In this document: piece by piece, positions 23,861 to 33,610 of the stretch
Position numbering within the stretch: the first letter of the stretch is position 1
Layout of the letters: each line of letters begins with the position of its first letter
Source: Dipteronia dyeriana
Lineage: Eukaryota > Streptophyta > Magnoliopsida > Sapindales > Sapindaceae
Direction of reading: 5' to 3'
Length of the DNA stretch: 64,000 bases
NCBI GenBank assembly: GCA_032871835.1
Contig: CM065295.1
Location: 21,400,501 to 21,464,500 of the forward strand
Made by a program: the position numbers and the translations under genes
The notes under the pieces: generated by a model
Database searches by the model: none
What the model was told of the DNA's origin: nothing
Seen by the model: the letters and a program-made list of their open reading frames with translations, nothing else

Positions 23861-23866
<6 letters not shown>
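23569..23866 (+). repeat. 3' LTR of second copia element
   Basis: 298-base partner of 18256-18574, starting TATTATAATATTATGG and ending ACAACA, followed by a (TA)n run. Preceded by a weak purine tract (GGGAAAG). Confidence 0.85.
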
Positions 23867-23902
<36 letters not shown>

Positions 23903-24325
23903 TACGATTTTAACTATGTTGATATATAATACAAGCAAACAAGTCAAATTTTCCTTTGAAATGATTTTATTATTACACCTTTACTTTTTTCTAAAATTTT
24001 CTCACATATTTTTAAGATTTTAATATTAAAATAATTTATAAAAATTAAATTAAAAATAAAAAAATATTTTATCAAATATTTATATATATATATATATATA
24101 TATATAGTTTTTAAAACAAAAACTCATAAAAAATATTAATTTTTAATTAAAAAATAGTTAAAATACTTTTAAAAATAATGTTCTTTTAAAACATTGTTTC
24201 ACAGTCTTAAAAAAACACATATTTCATATTTTGTATATTTTTTTTAAACGTATATTTTGTTTTTAAATTGAAAAAAATAAAAAGTTGAAAAAAAAAATAT
24301 AAATAAAGAAAAAAAATGAAGACAA
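23867..24325. other. AT-rich intergenic, (TA)n runs
   Basis: Starts with a (TA)n microsatellite (23867-23898) and has another at about 24082-24106. No gene or element boundaries were recognised. Confidence 0.5.
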
Positions 24326-24329
24326 TATT

Positions 24330-24740
24330 TCCACTATTGGATTTGGATCCATCCAACAGTGGAGATGATCTCCATCATTTCAACAATAGAGATCTAAATC
24401 TCTGGTGTTCAACAATGGAGATCCCTCCACTGCTCAGCGATGGGATCCATCGACAGATCTACGTCGCCGAGCGATGGAGATCCAGACGATAGATCTCCAT
24501 CGTTAGTAATGGAGATCCTTCGATGAACCTTTATCCCCTCAACGATGGAGATCGTTCTACGAAGGTCTTTTGATAGACCTCCATTAGTCGGCAATAGAGA
24601 TTCGTCGAGGGATCTCTATCGACCGTCGATAGAGTTCCCTCTTAGGATCTTTATCGTTGGTGGAGATCTAGAGATGGATCTAAACTGTTAGATGGACTTC
24701 CATCTAACTATGGAAATCCAATATGGATTTCTACAATTGA
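24330..24740. repeat. GATC-rich quasi-palindromic block
   Basis: Within an AT-rich background about 400 bases are packed with variants of GATGGAGATC and its reverse complement GATCTCCATC (24361-24378, 24413-24422, 24471-24482, 24494-24504, 24512-24520, 24543-24553 and further). The unit is short, variable and in both orientations. No coding frame stays convincingly open. It may be the core of an unrecognised transposon or a degenerate satellite. Confidence 0.5.
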
Positions 24741-24942
24741 TTTATTTATTTTTCTTAATTTATTATGCAAAAGACCAAAATAACCCTAGTTTCGTTAAGT
24801 TTGACTAACATAAAATTGACATAATGATAAAGTGATGTATTTTAGAAAAAGTATGGACTAGGGTTGCTAATATTATAAAAACATTAAAAAAATGACATTT
24901 TACCAAAAAGTAAAGACTTTAGTGAAATTATCCCGTTAATAT

Positions 24943-24944
24943 GT

Positions 24945-25004
<60 letters not shown>

Positions 25005-25010
25005 CCATCT
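24943..25010. repeat. Compound microsatellite (CT)n(CA)n(TA)n
   Basis: Runs of CT, then CA, then TA in direct succession. Confidence 0.95.
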
Positions 25011-25825
25011 ATCTAGATTATGTATTTTTTTTAAAGCTTTTATTATTGATAAGATTCGAACCACTGATTTGGAAGTCATTTGCCTAAATCTCAAGCTCGT
25101 CAATCTACCGGCTGATGTACACCCATGGGTACAAATTTATAAGAACACATAAACAGTTAATCGGAATTTAAAATTTACTTTACTATGGCATGATATTAGT
25201 AATTTGTCCGAGTGAGAGAGAATGTGTGAAACAACTCAACAAGAAAAAAAATAATGTTAACAGAAATACTATTTTCTTTTCAAATGTATTTTATTTATGG
25301 GTGTCCACTTAAACATGATGAATATACCCATATTTTATTGAAAATTTTAATCATAAAAATATCCTAATATAAATTCACTAATAATGATAAATTACTTTAG
25401 TTAAAAATAAATTAAATATTATATACACATATTAATTACATTCATAATATATTCAATTATATCTCTTTTTTTTTTTTTTTTTTAAATCTAATGATAAACA
25501 CTAACCGTACAAAGGTATGTATTCAACTCTATCAAAAAAACAAAAAGTGAGGTTATTTTTTATAAAAAAAATGATAAGCATAGATTGACGTATTCATGAG
25601 GTTTTTTTTTTTAGAAGGATGATTTATTTTATTATTTGCTTTGACTACCGTTGATGACTTAGTTAGAATATAATATGTTTTTTTAAATAAAAAAATTGGA
25701 TGTATTAATAATTTAAAAGGATTTATAAATAAAATGATGTGATAAGTGGTTTGTTCATTAACTACATCATCCATAATTTATATAGTAATAATAACTCACT
25801 TATCACATCATTTGAGTTAAATAGA
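25011..25825. other. Intergenic; 25493-25815 paralogous to 63190-63610
   Basis: No gene seen. From about 25493 the sequence matches 63190 onward (ATTCAACTCTATCAA / ATTGAACTCTATCAA; CATAGATTGACGTATTC / CATAGATTGATGTATTC; TTTGACTACCGTT / TTTGACTACCATT). In both places a Tat-type LTR begins about 0.5-0.7 kb further on. Confidence 0.6.
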
Positions 25826-26162
25826 ATATAGTAGGGATGGACATAAAAACCGAAACCGAACTGAACCGAACCGAACCGAACCAAACCAAAAAAGGGTGTT
25901 TGGTTCGGTTCATAGTTTCTATTCGGTTCAAACCGATTTGAAATTTAAAAACCGAATTGAATTTGGTTCGATTTCGGTTTTGGACATATAAAACCGAACT
26001 GAACCGAATAAACCGAATTGTCTTAATTAATTATTTTGTAAGGTTCAATTTTATTATGGATTGTTTATTGATGATGTTTTATTTTTGGACTACATATATA
26101 TACTACATTTTTTTTACTTCTATTTATAGAAGTTATGATGATTTTATATTTTGATTGAGTAT
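25826..26162. mobile_element. GGTTCGG-rich hAT-like terminal remnant
   Basis: TAGTAGGGATGGACATAAAA is followed by about 170 bases of alternating CCGAAC/GGTTCGG words (25848-26018), as in the subterminal zones of the hAT at 43299-47064. The remainder is AT-rich up to the Tat LTR. The opposite terminus was not found, so it is probably truncated. No coding region. Confidence 0.5.
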
Positions 26163-27036
26163 TGTTGACGTTGATTTCTGGATTGTATCAGAAAAGCCAA
26201 CAAGGATTGGATTTCGGTTGAGATTTCAAAGAGAGAGAGAAGGAGAAAGTAAACGAGACACGAGTTTTTTACATGTTAAAACTCCGATGACCAGAGAAAC
26301 GTTCACGGGTGGTTGAATGGTCAACCTAGCCAAAATCCACTATGAATTCTTGAATATTACAAGCTCTCGATCTCTCTTTTTTCTCTCTGAATTTTGCTAT
26401 TATTTCTATGTATGCTCTATTGTCTATATCTTTTTTGGACGAGATTATAGGTCTATTTATATGTTTTATAGAACCCTAATCTGTTTTGTACAAGTAATAA
26501 AAGATCTTTGTGTTTAATTATAATTATTTTCTTGTTTGGAGTTGATTGTCTTCTTTCCTGTTTCGGAGTCTTGTATTGAAGTTGAATGAGATTTTAGTAA
26601 CGTAGCCCAATTAGGACTTATTTCCTTATAAGAGCGTAGTCTTTTAAAGGAAATAGAGGTGTTCTCGGATAAGGAAACCTTTATGCTTGACGTTCTTCTT
26701 ATTCTTTAGAGTCTTTCTTTGATAAGGATCCTTGCGTGACTCAACTTGTGAACTACTCGCTAAGCTTCTTACTCTGTTGTCATGTTTATCCCGAGTAGGA
26801 TATGATGTATGTTGGTCCCGAGTGACGTCTCCTGATCCCGAGTAGAAAATGTATTCTGCTTGCCCCGAGTATGTTTAATTGATGCATGCCTTGTTTTAAT
26901 ACCTGTCTACTCGGGCATCTTCTCTTCAATGATGCCTTGTTGGACGTTTCCTGAGTGCCTATTTGGATATCCACCTAGCACCTTTATCCTCTCTGTCAAC
27001 GACATGTACATTTGGTAAAATTCACATACGACAACA
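26163..27036 (-). repeat. Tat-type LTR (3' LTR of truncated element)
   Basis: 874 bases starting TGTTGACGTTGATTTCTGG and ending CATACGACAACA. It is related to the LTRs at 30012-30893 and 41745-42624 (shared GATTTC, AAAACTCCGATGA, CGGGTGGTTGA, TCGATCTCTC, GGTCTATTTATATG) and much closer to the LTR beginning at 63738. Confidence 0.85.
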
Positions 27037-27522
27037 CCAACCTTAAAATATTTTTGCTGGACAAGGTTTCTTCGGGCAAAAGTATTTTAATTAATTTTTA
27101 ATATCCTTTCTGGGTTGACCTCTTGTCATGATGGTGCGTCTTAATGGTGACCCTGTAAATTCTATTCGCCCCCTCACGCGTGATATTTAATGACGGTGAC
27201 ACTTTGTAGTTCTGACTGCTGAGTCTAGTTCTTGTTTTGACACGTGTATTTTACCTCTTCATTTTTTGAGATTATTTATGAGAAATGACCTATACGTCTT
27301 CCCATACGCCGCCTACGTCATCAAACCTCGTCATCGTTATTTCTCACCTTGAAAACCTAGGGTTTCGTACCGTTTTCTCTTTAAATTCTTCACTAAGAGA
27401 CATTGTTGGTTTATTCTCGACGATTTTCAGTAGAAATTTCATTAAACCCAGATTTCTTTACACAGAAGTTCGTGATTCTCCGTTGAAGATCTTGCATCAA
27501 ACTTAATTCAAGGTTAGTTTTA

Positions 27523-29381
27523 ATGAAGCCATCTTCCAGTCATCGTCTTTTTATTGTCGCTCTTAATGCATTAGAACATGGGGATTTCCAGTTAGTTTCT
27601 AGTATTAGAAGATTACTGGGGGAAAACCCTGTAGATGAACCTTCATTTTTAGAAGTTGATGTTTCAGGGCTTTACCCTGACATCACTTTTAGCCCTGTAT
27701 CGAGTTCTTCATCTAGTTTTGATTCTGATATTTCTGACCACAGGGTACCTCTTCGAAGGATAGGAAAACGTCAAAGTAGAAGTGAAGTCCAAAAGCACAA
27801 CTCGAGCAATATTTTGATTAGGGAGCAGATTGTCAACGAAAATGATGTTGAAGAGGAGTTTAGGACGTCTCGTCTTACTTTTCCTACTGAACGCCCGAGT
27901 GGGTTTGACACCGAGCCGAACATAGTCGGGCCAGATGAGATAATGAAGTATCGCTCCCGATTCGATTTGCCTAATTCGATCACTCTGATTCCAGCGGGTG
28001 ATAGAGCTGTATGGAATCCTCCCCCGGGTATGGTGACGATCTAAGGATCCATGCTCTGCTGCGGCGTCACTCTTCCCTTTCAGCCATTCATTGCCTGGTT
28101 TTTGGCTGAATCAGGGATTGCTCCGGCTCAGCTTTCCTTGAACAGCTATAAAATTTTGATGTGCATGTGGAACATGTACAGCCGGATGAACTTATCGCCG
28201 CCATCCCCGAATGAAATCAGACACTTTTTTACACTGAGGCAAGAAGGAAAGTCGGGGACCTACTTCCTTATGTCTAATTTGCCGGATTGCTGGGTCCCTA
28301 AGGGGACAAAAGTGAGTCGGGGAGCTGATACCTCCCCAAAAAGAGGGGTTTTATCTAGAAGAATAGTTGGTTTTTTATCAGAGGGAGTCTCGGGCTTGAA
28401 GTTACTGTTTCGGCTCGGGGTGCTTGAACGGTGTTGAAAGTCCCCCGTTTCTTCTGTTCCCCCGAGTTTTGGAACAAGAAGAAAATCGAGTATAGTGATG
28501 CGGAGCTGACCAGACTTGCTCAGGCGGCGGTTCGCACTTTGGAGAAAAGGAGCAAGACTTATCTCTTCGTTGAGTCGAAGATGATTAAGTTCAGCTTCTT
28601 TGAAAAGATTTCGGGCCCACGTAGGCAATGTAAGTGATTTTTGCAACCTTTTCCTTTCATTGTTATATATTTTTTTGTTTTGCATTCTGATGCGGTTCCT
28701 TTTTTATTCTAGTGCTTAATACGGACGTCGTCTGTGATCTTCAGGCTTGCCAAGTGAAGTCAATCATTCAGGCGAGTCGAAAAGAGGCTTCTCTTCAAGG
28801 CAATGAAGGTATTGCCCCGCCCGAGTCTGATGAGAAAAATGATGCTGCTGAGGAGCAGATCCCCAAAAATGTCTTTGAGGACGTTTTTCAACCGACGGTT
28901 GGGGAGACTAGGGGTCCAAGTGGCCCGACCAATACTCAACTGCCTGTCGATCGGCAAAGGCAAAGTGAAGATGTCGGTGAGGAGCCTGCCGAGCAGACTG
29001 ACGCCAGTGATAGAGGTAATTCTTCCACGGGACAGGTAGCTATAGGTCCCGAATTTTTTGAAGCCTTCCAGGATGATACTCGGAAGGATCCCGTAGCTGA
29101 TCTCAGTTTCCACAGTTCTCGGGGTGAGAAACGAAAGGCAATCTGCTCTCTAACTCGTCCTCTCAAGGTTCCTCGGGTGGTCACTTTCATCGACTCCATC
29201 GATGAAGATATTGTGGCTGAGGATTACCCGAGTGCTGATGTTGGAGTATCAGCGGATGTGGGGGCTTCCGAGCCGAACAGGGGTTCCCCTCCCCCTGATG
29301 TTGAAAATCTAGGGGCTGAACCCTCGGGGGTTCCTTCACATCTTTCTCCCCAGGATATGTTGCGGGAGATGTCATATCTTC
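27523..29381 (+). pseudogene. Additional ORF of Tat-type element (Transposase_28-like), antisense to gag-pol
   Basis: The coding direction is opposite to the element's gag-pol. Exon 1 starts at ATG 27523 (MKPSSSHRLFIVALNALEHG) and runs to about 28629. It includes a segment like the plant 'putative gypsy type transposon' domain: GDRAVWNPPPGMVTI, GVTLPFQPFIAWFL, SGIAPAQLSLNSYKILMCMW, SPPSPNEI. It has a nonsense codon TAA at 28042-28044 where the relative has a tyrosine codon, and a frame change near 28400. A likely intron 28630-28712 (GTAAGT...TTCTAG) joins in frame to exon 2, an acidic low-complexity tail (DVVCDLQACQVKSIIQASRK) truncated at about 29381. Antisense additional ORFs are known from Tat-lineage gypsy elements; their function is unknown. 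Confidence 0.72.
28630..28712 (+). other. Putative intron in the Tat additional ORF
   Basis: GTAAGT donor and TTTTTATTCTAG acceptor, 83 bases. Joining the flanking exons keeps one frame. The homologous position in the second element (about 34740-34811) also has GTGAAC...GGTTTTAG between matching exon ends. Confidence 0.65.
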
Positions 29382-29563
29382 CGCAACACCCAAACAAAAG
29401 CATCTCTATTGACCATTTTAGTAGATAGAACTTTCCCTACTAGACTCAAAGAGAGTCTACGCGCAACCTCCACCTTAAGACTATCACCCAACCGCTGCAC
29501 TGACCCTACATTCTCTAGTAAGGACATATTAGCACACGGTTTCGCAATTTCCTCTGGATCCAT
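29382..29563 (-). pseudogene. LINE-type ORF fragment, N-terminal DUF4283-like region
   Basis: Minus-strand frame starting MDPEEIAKPCANMSLLE and continuing VQRLGDSLKVEVARRL and LVGKVLSTKMVNRDAF. This is the typical beginning of the plant LINE first protein (DUF4283, nucleic-acid binding). It is cut off at the junction with the Tat element at about 29381. The 75 bases before it (29564-29640) look like its 5' leader. LINEs normally lose the 5' end, so a surviving 5' fragment implies a later deletion. Confidence 0.65.
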
Positions 29564-29640
29564 CCAGAAAAAAGGGATTAAGACTTATCTCAGAAAAAAC
29601 TCACACTTTCACTCTCGGGGTTTCAGAGAGAACCTAGAGA

Positions 29641-30006
29641 AGAGATTTGTTGTGTCTCAGTTTTGGAGTTATCGGTTAGTTAAATATAAATTTGACATTA
29701 AAACACAAAATATATTATTCATTTAATGAACCAACATACAAATTAAAGAAAATGAAGCAAGGCACCATAATATATTTATATATAAACAGTCAACCATGAA
29801 ACAACAAAACTACAAAACAGAACATAAATCTTCCAGATATATATCACGCCAAACCTAATTTCTTATAGAAGAGAAGGCTGCGGCATCAAAGTTATGAACC
29901 AATTGGTTCCCTGATCTTGGAATGAAGTGGCATTTAGAAACTAGAAGAGTTATGTTCCATGATATATGCCGGAAAGATTTACCAAATGTAATAACTAGAC
30001 AAGATG
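29641..30006 (-). pseudogene. Flank of Tat insertion; possible RNase H-like C-terminal remnant
   Basis: On the minus strand 30006-29880 reads ISWNITLLVSKCHFIPRSGN and QLVHNFDAAAFSSIRN then a stop. This loosely resembles the end of an RNase H-like (RVT_3) domain of plant LINEs or of a host gene. The AT-rich rest looks like 3' UTR. The segment 29903-30011 is duplicated at 41638-41744. Family assignment is weak. Confidence 0.35.
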
Positions 30007-30011
30007 AGATT

Positions 30012-30893
30012 TGTTGACATCGATTTCTCGATGGTCAAGAAAGTCAACAGACTGGGTTTGATTAGGATCTGTCAAAAGAGAAAGAGAAATATAATGCAAT
30101 TGAAGTTATTATGACACGAGTATACGTGGTAAAACTCTGATGATCGGAGTAACATCCACGGGTGGTTGAGTACACAACCAAACCAAATCCACTATTGAAT
30201 GATAAATTACACCACTCGATCTCTCTTTCCTCTCTTTTTTTAGTGACTCTATTTTCTCTATTTCGTCTTAGTATTCGTGTCCCCCCTCTTCAGTGGAATT
30301 ATGGGTCTATTTATATGTGCATAAAACCCTAATCCTTATTATACAAGGAAGGAAAACTGATTGTATTTGACTAGAATTTTGATTACTTATCGTGGTCGTC
30401 TGTCTTCTTTCCTATTTCTGAGATCTTGTGTATTAAAGTAGAATCTTCATAGGATTCTAGTTGAACAGTCAGTTTAGGACTTATTTCCTGATTGGTGTGT
30501 AGTCTTCTAGAAGAGTAGAGTTGTTGCCTGATTTAGACTCGTTTCCTGTTTGGTGTTTTATCCTTCTAGAAACTCTTTAAATTCTTTCCTCCTTTGATAC
30601 GGGGAATGAAACACAGATGCTTTGCGTATCAGGGTATGATTCTAGATTCCTTCTTGGGCTTATTCTCGTTTATGAATCATGTATTGAACTCTTTTATTCG
30701 GGCCTCTTATGTCATTTTGAGTGGAACTGAACATGCTGAGTACCCGTATTCGGGCTAACTCGGGTTCCTATTCCTTAGTAATGTCATGGATGTTGTCTTC
30801 TAGATGCCAGCTCGGGTGATCATCTGGCAATCTCTTTAAAGGATTGCCTTACCTATCAGTGACGTGTACATTCAATAAAATTTATATATAACA
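30012..30893 (-). repeat. 3' LTR of Tat element
   Basis: 882 bases, starting TGTTGACATCGATTTCTCG and ending ATATATAACA. Highly similar to 41745-42624, with shared words over the whole length and scattered substitutions. On the minus strand it is preceded by AAGGGGG, a plausible polypurine tract. Confidence 0.92.
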
Positions 30894-32024
30894 ATACCCC
30901 CTTAAAAAACTTTTACCGAGTAGAATTTTGTTTTGGCGCAAGTATTTTAATCGAACCTCTGACTAGTGCCTTATTAATATAGGAATAATAATCCTTAAAC
31001 AATGCACTACATTAATGACGTGTCTCAATGGCTACCATGTATGTGAGATTCGCCCCTTCATGCGAAATCCTCATGATTGTGACGTTCTGCAATTCTGATT
31101 GCTTGATCAGTTTTCTTTATGAGACGTGTCCTTCTATCGTTTGGAATGTCTATGGGCATTTATGAGATGCGACTCGTTGATTATCAGATACGCCGCCTAC
31201 GTCATAACATGTTCCTTCTTTTCTTTCGATTTTTCCCACTTCTCGAAACCCTAAGGTCTCGTGTCTTCGATCATTGAGTGGTTTAATTAAGCTGAATGGG
31301 TTGTTCTTGTCGTTCATTTTCGCCGAAAAAGGTAAAAAAACCCAGGTTTTCTTACGCACAGATTCGTCTTGATTCTTCACTAAGGGTTTTTCCCATTTCT
31401 CTGCGTCTGCTTTTAAGGTCAGTTTCGATGGACCCTATTGCACGCCACCGTATTTTTGTTAAAGCCTTTGATGCGTTTGAGTGTGGAGATACTTATTTGG
31501 TCTCGTGTATTTATAAATTACTAGGTGAAATGCCCCCGACCAAACTTATTTTTTGAATGTTGACGTTTCTGGGCTTTACCCTAGTGTCCCCTCTAACCCC
31601 AGCCCTGAATCTTCTTCTAGCTCGAAGTCTTCCATTTCTGATCATCACAGGGTTCCTCTTCGATCTAGGATGAGAAAGTGAAAAGTCCTCATTTGTTGAT
31701 TGGCTTATTTCGTGAACAACCACATTGTTGGGGTTCATGTAAGGGTAGTTTTGGCTCTCAAGACCTCAAGAGGAGAAGCATCAAAGGTAAAATTCTTGTG
31801 TTTACTTACTTTGAAGAGATAGTTGCACAAACTCACATATTCATGCATAACTCTTGATCTTATATGTTGAGTGTTTTCTTAATTGCATTTTAGTTTAAAA
31901 GACTCTTGTTGACCTATTTGCATCTTGCTATGAAAGTTGTATGTCATGCTAGGCATTAAAATAGGATGCAATTTCATCACTTTTGAACTTATTGTTTTTG
32001 TGCATTTGAGTGTTGAAAAAATAG

Positions 32025-32330
32025 GCCTTGTGCTGGTGGTGCCTTACTCAACCAGCGCACCTCATCAGCGCAACATTCACAGTGAACCGCCGCTAGTCAT
32101 GCGCCACTGAGCTGCGCTGCTGCACTCGCGCGTAGTTGAAAAATATGGGCGTGCGCTGGTGGTGCGCTTCTCGTCTAGCGCAGCCTCACAAGCACAAACA
32201 TCCCAGAGAATCTGCGCTTGTGTTGTGCTACTGGGATGCTCCACTCGTCCAGAGCCTGTTTTAAAAATAGGAAGTGCGTTGGTGGTGCGCTACTCGACCA
32301 GCGCACGTCACCAGCGCACACAAAGGAAGT
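32025..32330. repeat. GC-rich tandem repeat, three units of ~122 bases
   Basis: Units beginning near 32030, 32152 and 32276 share GTGCGCTGGTGGTGCGC, CTCGACCAGCGCA and CACCAGCGCA. Strikingly GC-rich against an AT-rich background; non-coding. Confidence 0.75.
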
Positions 32331-33504
32331 TGGAACGTTTTTTCCAAAACGACCTCACTTTGTTTGGATCTTATATATATATAACTCAATGCCTTAAGGT
32401 CGTGTATGAGTTCAGAATATCACATTTCTTCCTTAGAACACATTTCAAAGGAAAAACACTTCCAAGAACTCATTTTTGATCGTGGTCTTGCATATACCGT
32501 GGGAAGGTCGGATGCTGTTCCCGATCAATATACTCCGTATGTTGGGATTACGGTTTGGCTTGTGGCTGGGAAGGTTTGTACACAATAGTGGAATCCACTT
32601 ATTCTTGTGAGAAGTAGATGGTAGTTCCCTTAAGGGTTGATTCGGGGCTTGGACAATATGAGCGCTCTCCAAATTCCGTGAGGAAATATGATTTATTGTC
32701 CATTAGAGAATCAATGGTACTTAAAGGATATATGTGATTATAGGGGTATAACGGATATTATGACCCAACTCTAATTATGAACTACTGTGGAGGATCACAC
32801 CATATGTAATAGCTATATCGATGGACACCGAGTTGTATCGGTCTGTGTAAAAGCGTCTACAGTTGAGAGAGTACAGCTTTGAGTTTTTAATGGAATAACA
32901 CCGGAGTTAATAATCAAGGAATATTAATTAAAGAGTTTAATTAATGATTCAGAGGATTATTGGAGCTCAAAATACTGTGGGTCCATTAGGTCCCCTTGCT
33001 AGCCCAATTGATTTAGGTAACAAGGGTCACAGTTAATTAATTGGATTGTCCAATTAATTGTGTTATAAAAATGACACGTATATATTCGGGAATTAATTGA
33101 ATAATGAGATTATTTAATTAATGAATGTTAATAGTTAAATTAATTAAATAATTAGATTATTTAATTATATTGATAATTATAAATTATTAATTAACTATTA
33201 AATGGAAGGTGTTAGTTGATATATGGATTTAGGTGAAGATAAAATAATAGGATTATTTTATTTTACTAAATCATTTATCTAAGTATTTGAATTTAATTTT
33301 AAATTTAAATAGTTATTATCACTTTTAATATATTAGATATGTTTGAAAAGGATAATTAAAAGAAATATATCAATTAATAACCTAAGAGATTGCATTGGAT
33401 GCAAATTGATGTATACATGAAACAATAGTCAAAAGAAGAATTTGCATAGGATGCAAATACTTAATACATATATGATATATATTTGTAAGCAAGCAAGCGG
33501 TATT

Positions 33505-33610
33505 CAGTGTGATATATATGGTGAGCAACAGTGTGATATATCGTGAGCAGCAGTGTGATATATATGGTGAGCAACAATGTGATATATTGTGAGCAACAGA
33601 GATATATATA
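33505..33610. repeat. Short tandem repeat GTGATATAT(ATG)GTGAGCA
   Basis: Four to five units of about 20-25 bases (GTGATATATATGGTGAGCAACA and a shorter form lacking ATATGG). They create repeated ORFs in all three minus frames, which are artefacts. Confidence 0.85.

Larger units (their letters stand above)
18256..23866 (+). mobile_element. Old Ty1/copia LTR retrotransposon
   Basis: LTRs at 18256-18574 and 23569-23866 share long stretches such as AATATTATGGATTTCACC and GTCTAGAAAATCAATAAAAAG, and end ACAACA. TATAT flanks both sides, but in a TA repeat this is weak evidence for a duplication. After the 5' LTR comes AGTTATCGACACGAAAA, similar to the GTTATCAGCACG primer site of one group of plant copia elements. 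The interior has integrase and reverse-transcriptase relics in the plus direction and several tandem repeats. It is heavily mutated. The 5' LTR starts TGTT while the 3' LTR starts TATT. Confidence 0.85.
26163..29381 (-). mobile_element. Ty3/gypsy Tat-type element, 3' portion only
   Basis: One LTR (26163-27036, TGTTGACG...ACAACA) plus the adjoining interior, which carries a reading frame in the plus direction. By comparison with the longer relative at 30012-42624, whose gag-pol is on the minus strand, this is the 3' LTR side with an antisense additional ORF. The element ends abruptly at about 29381 against a LINE fragment, so gag-pol and the other LTR are lost. Confidence 0.75.
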
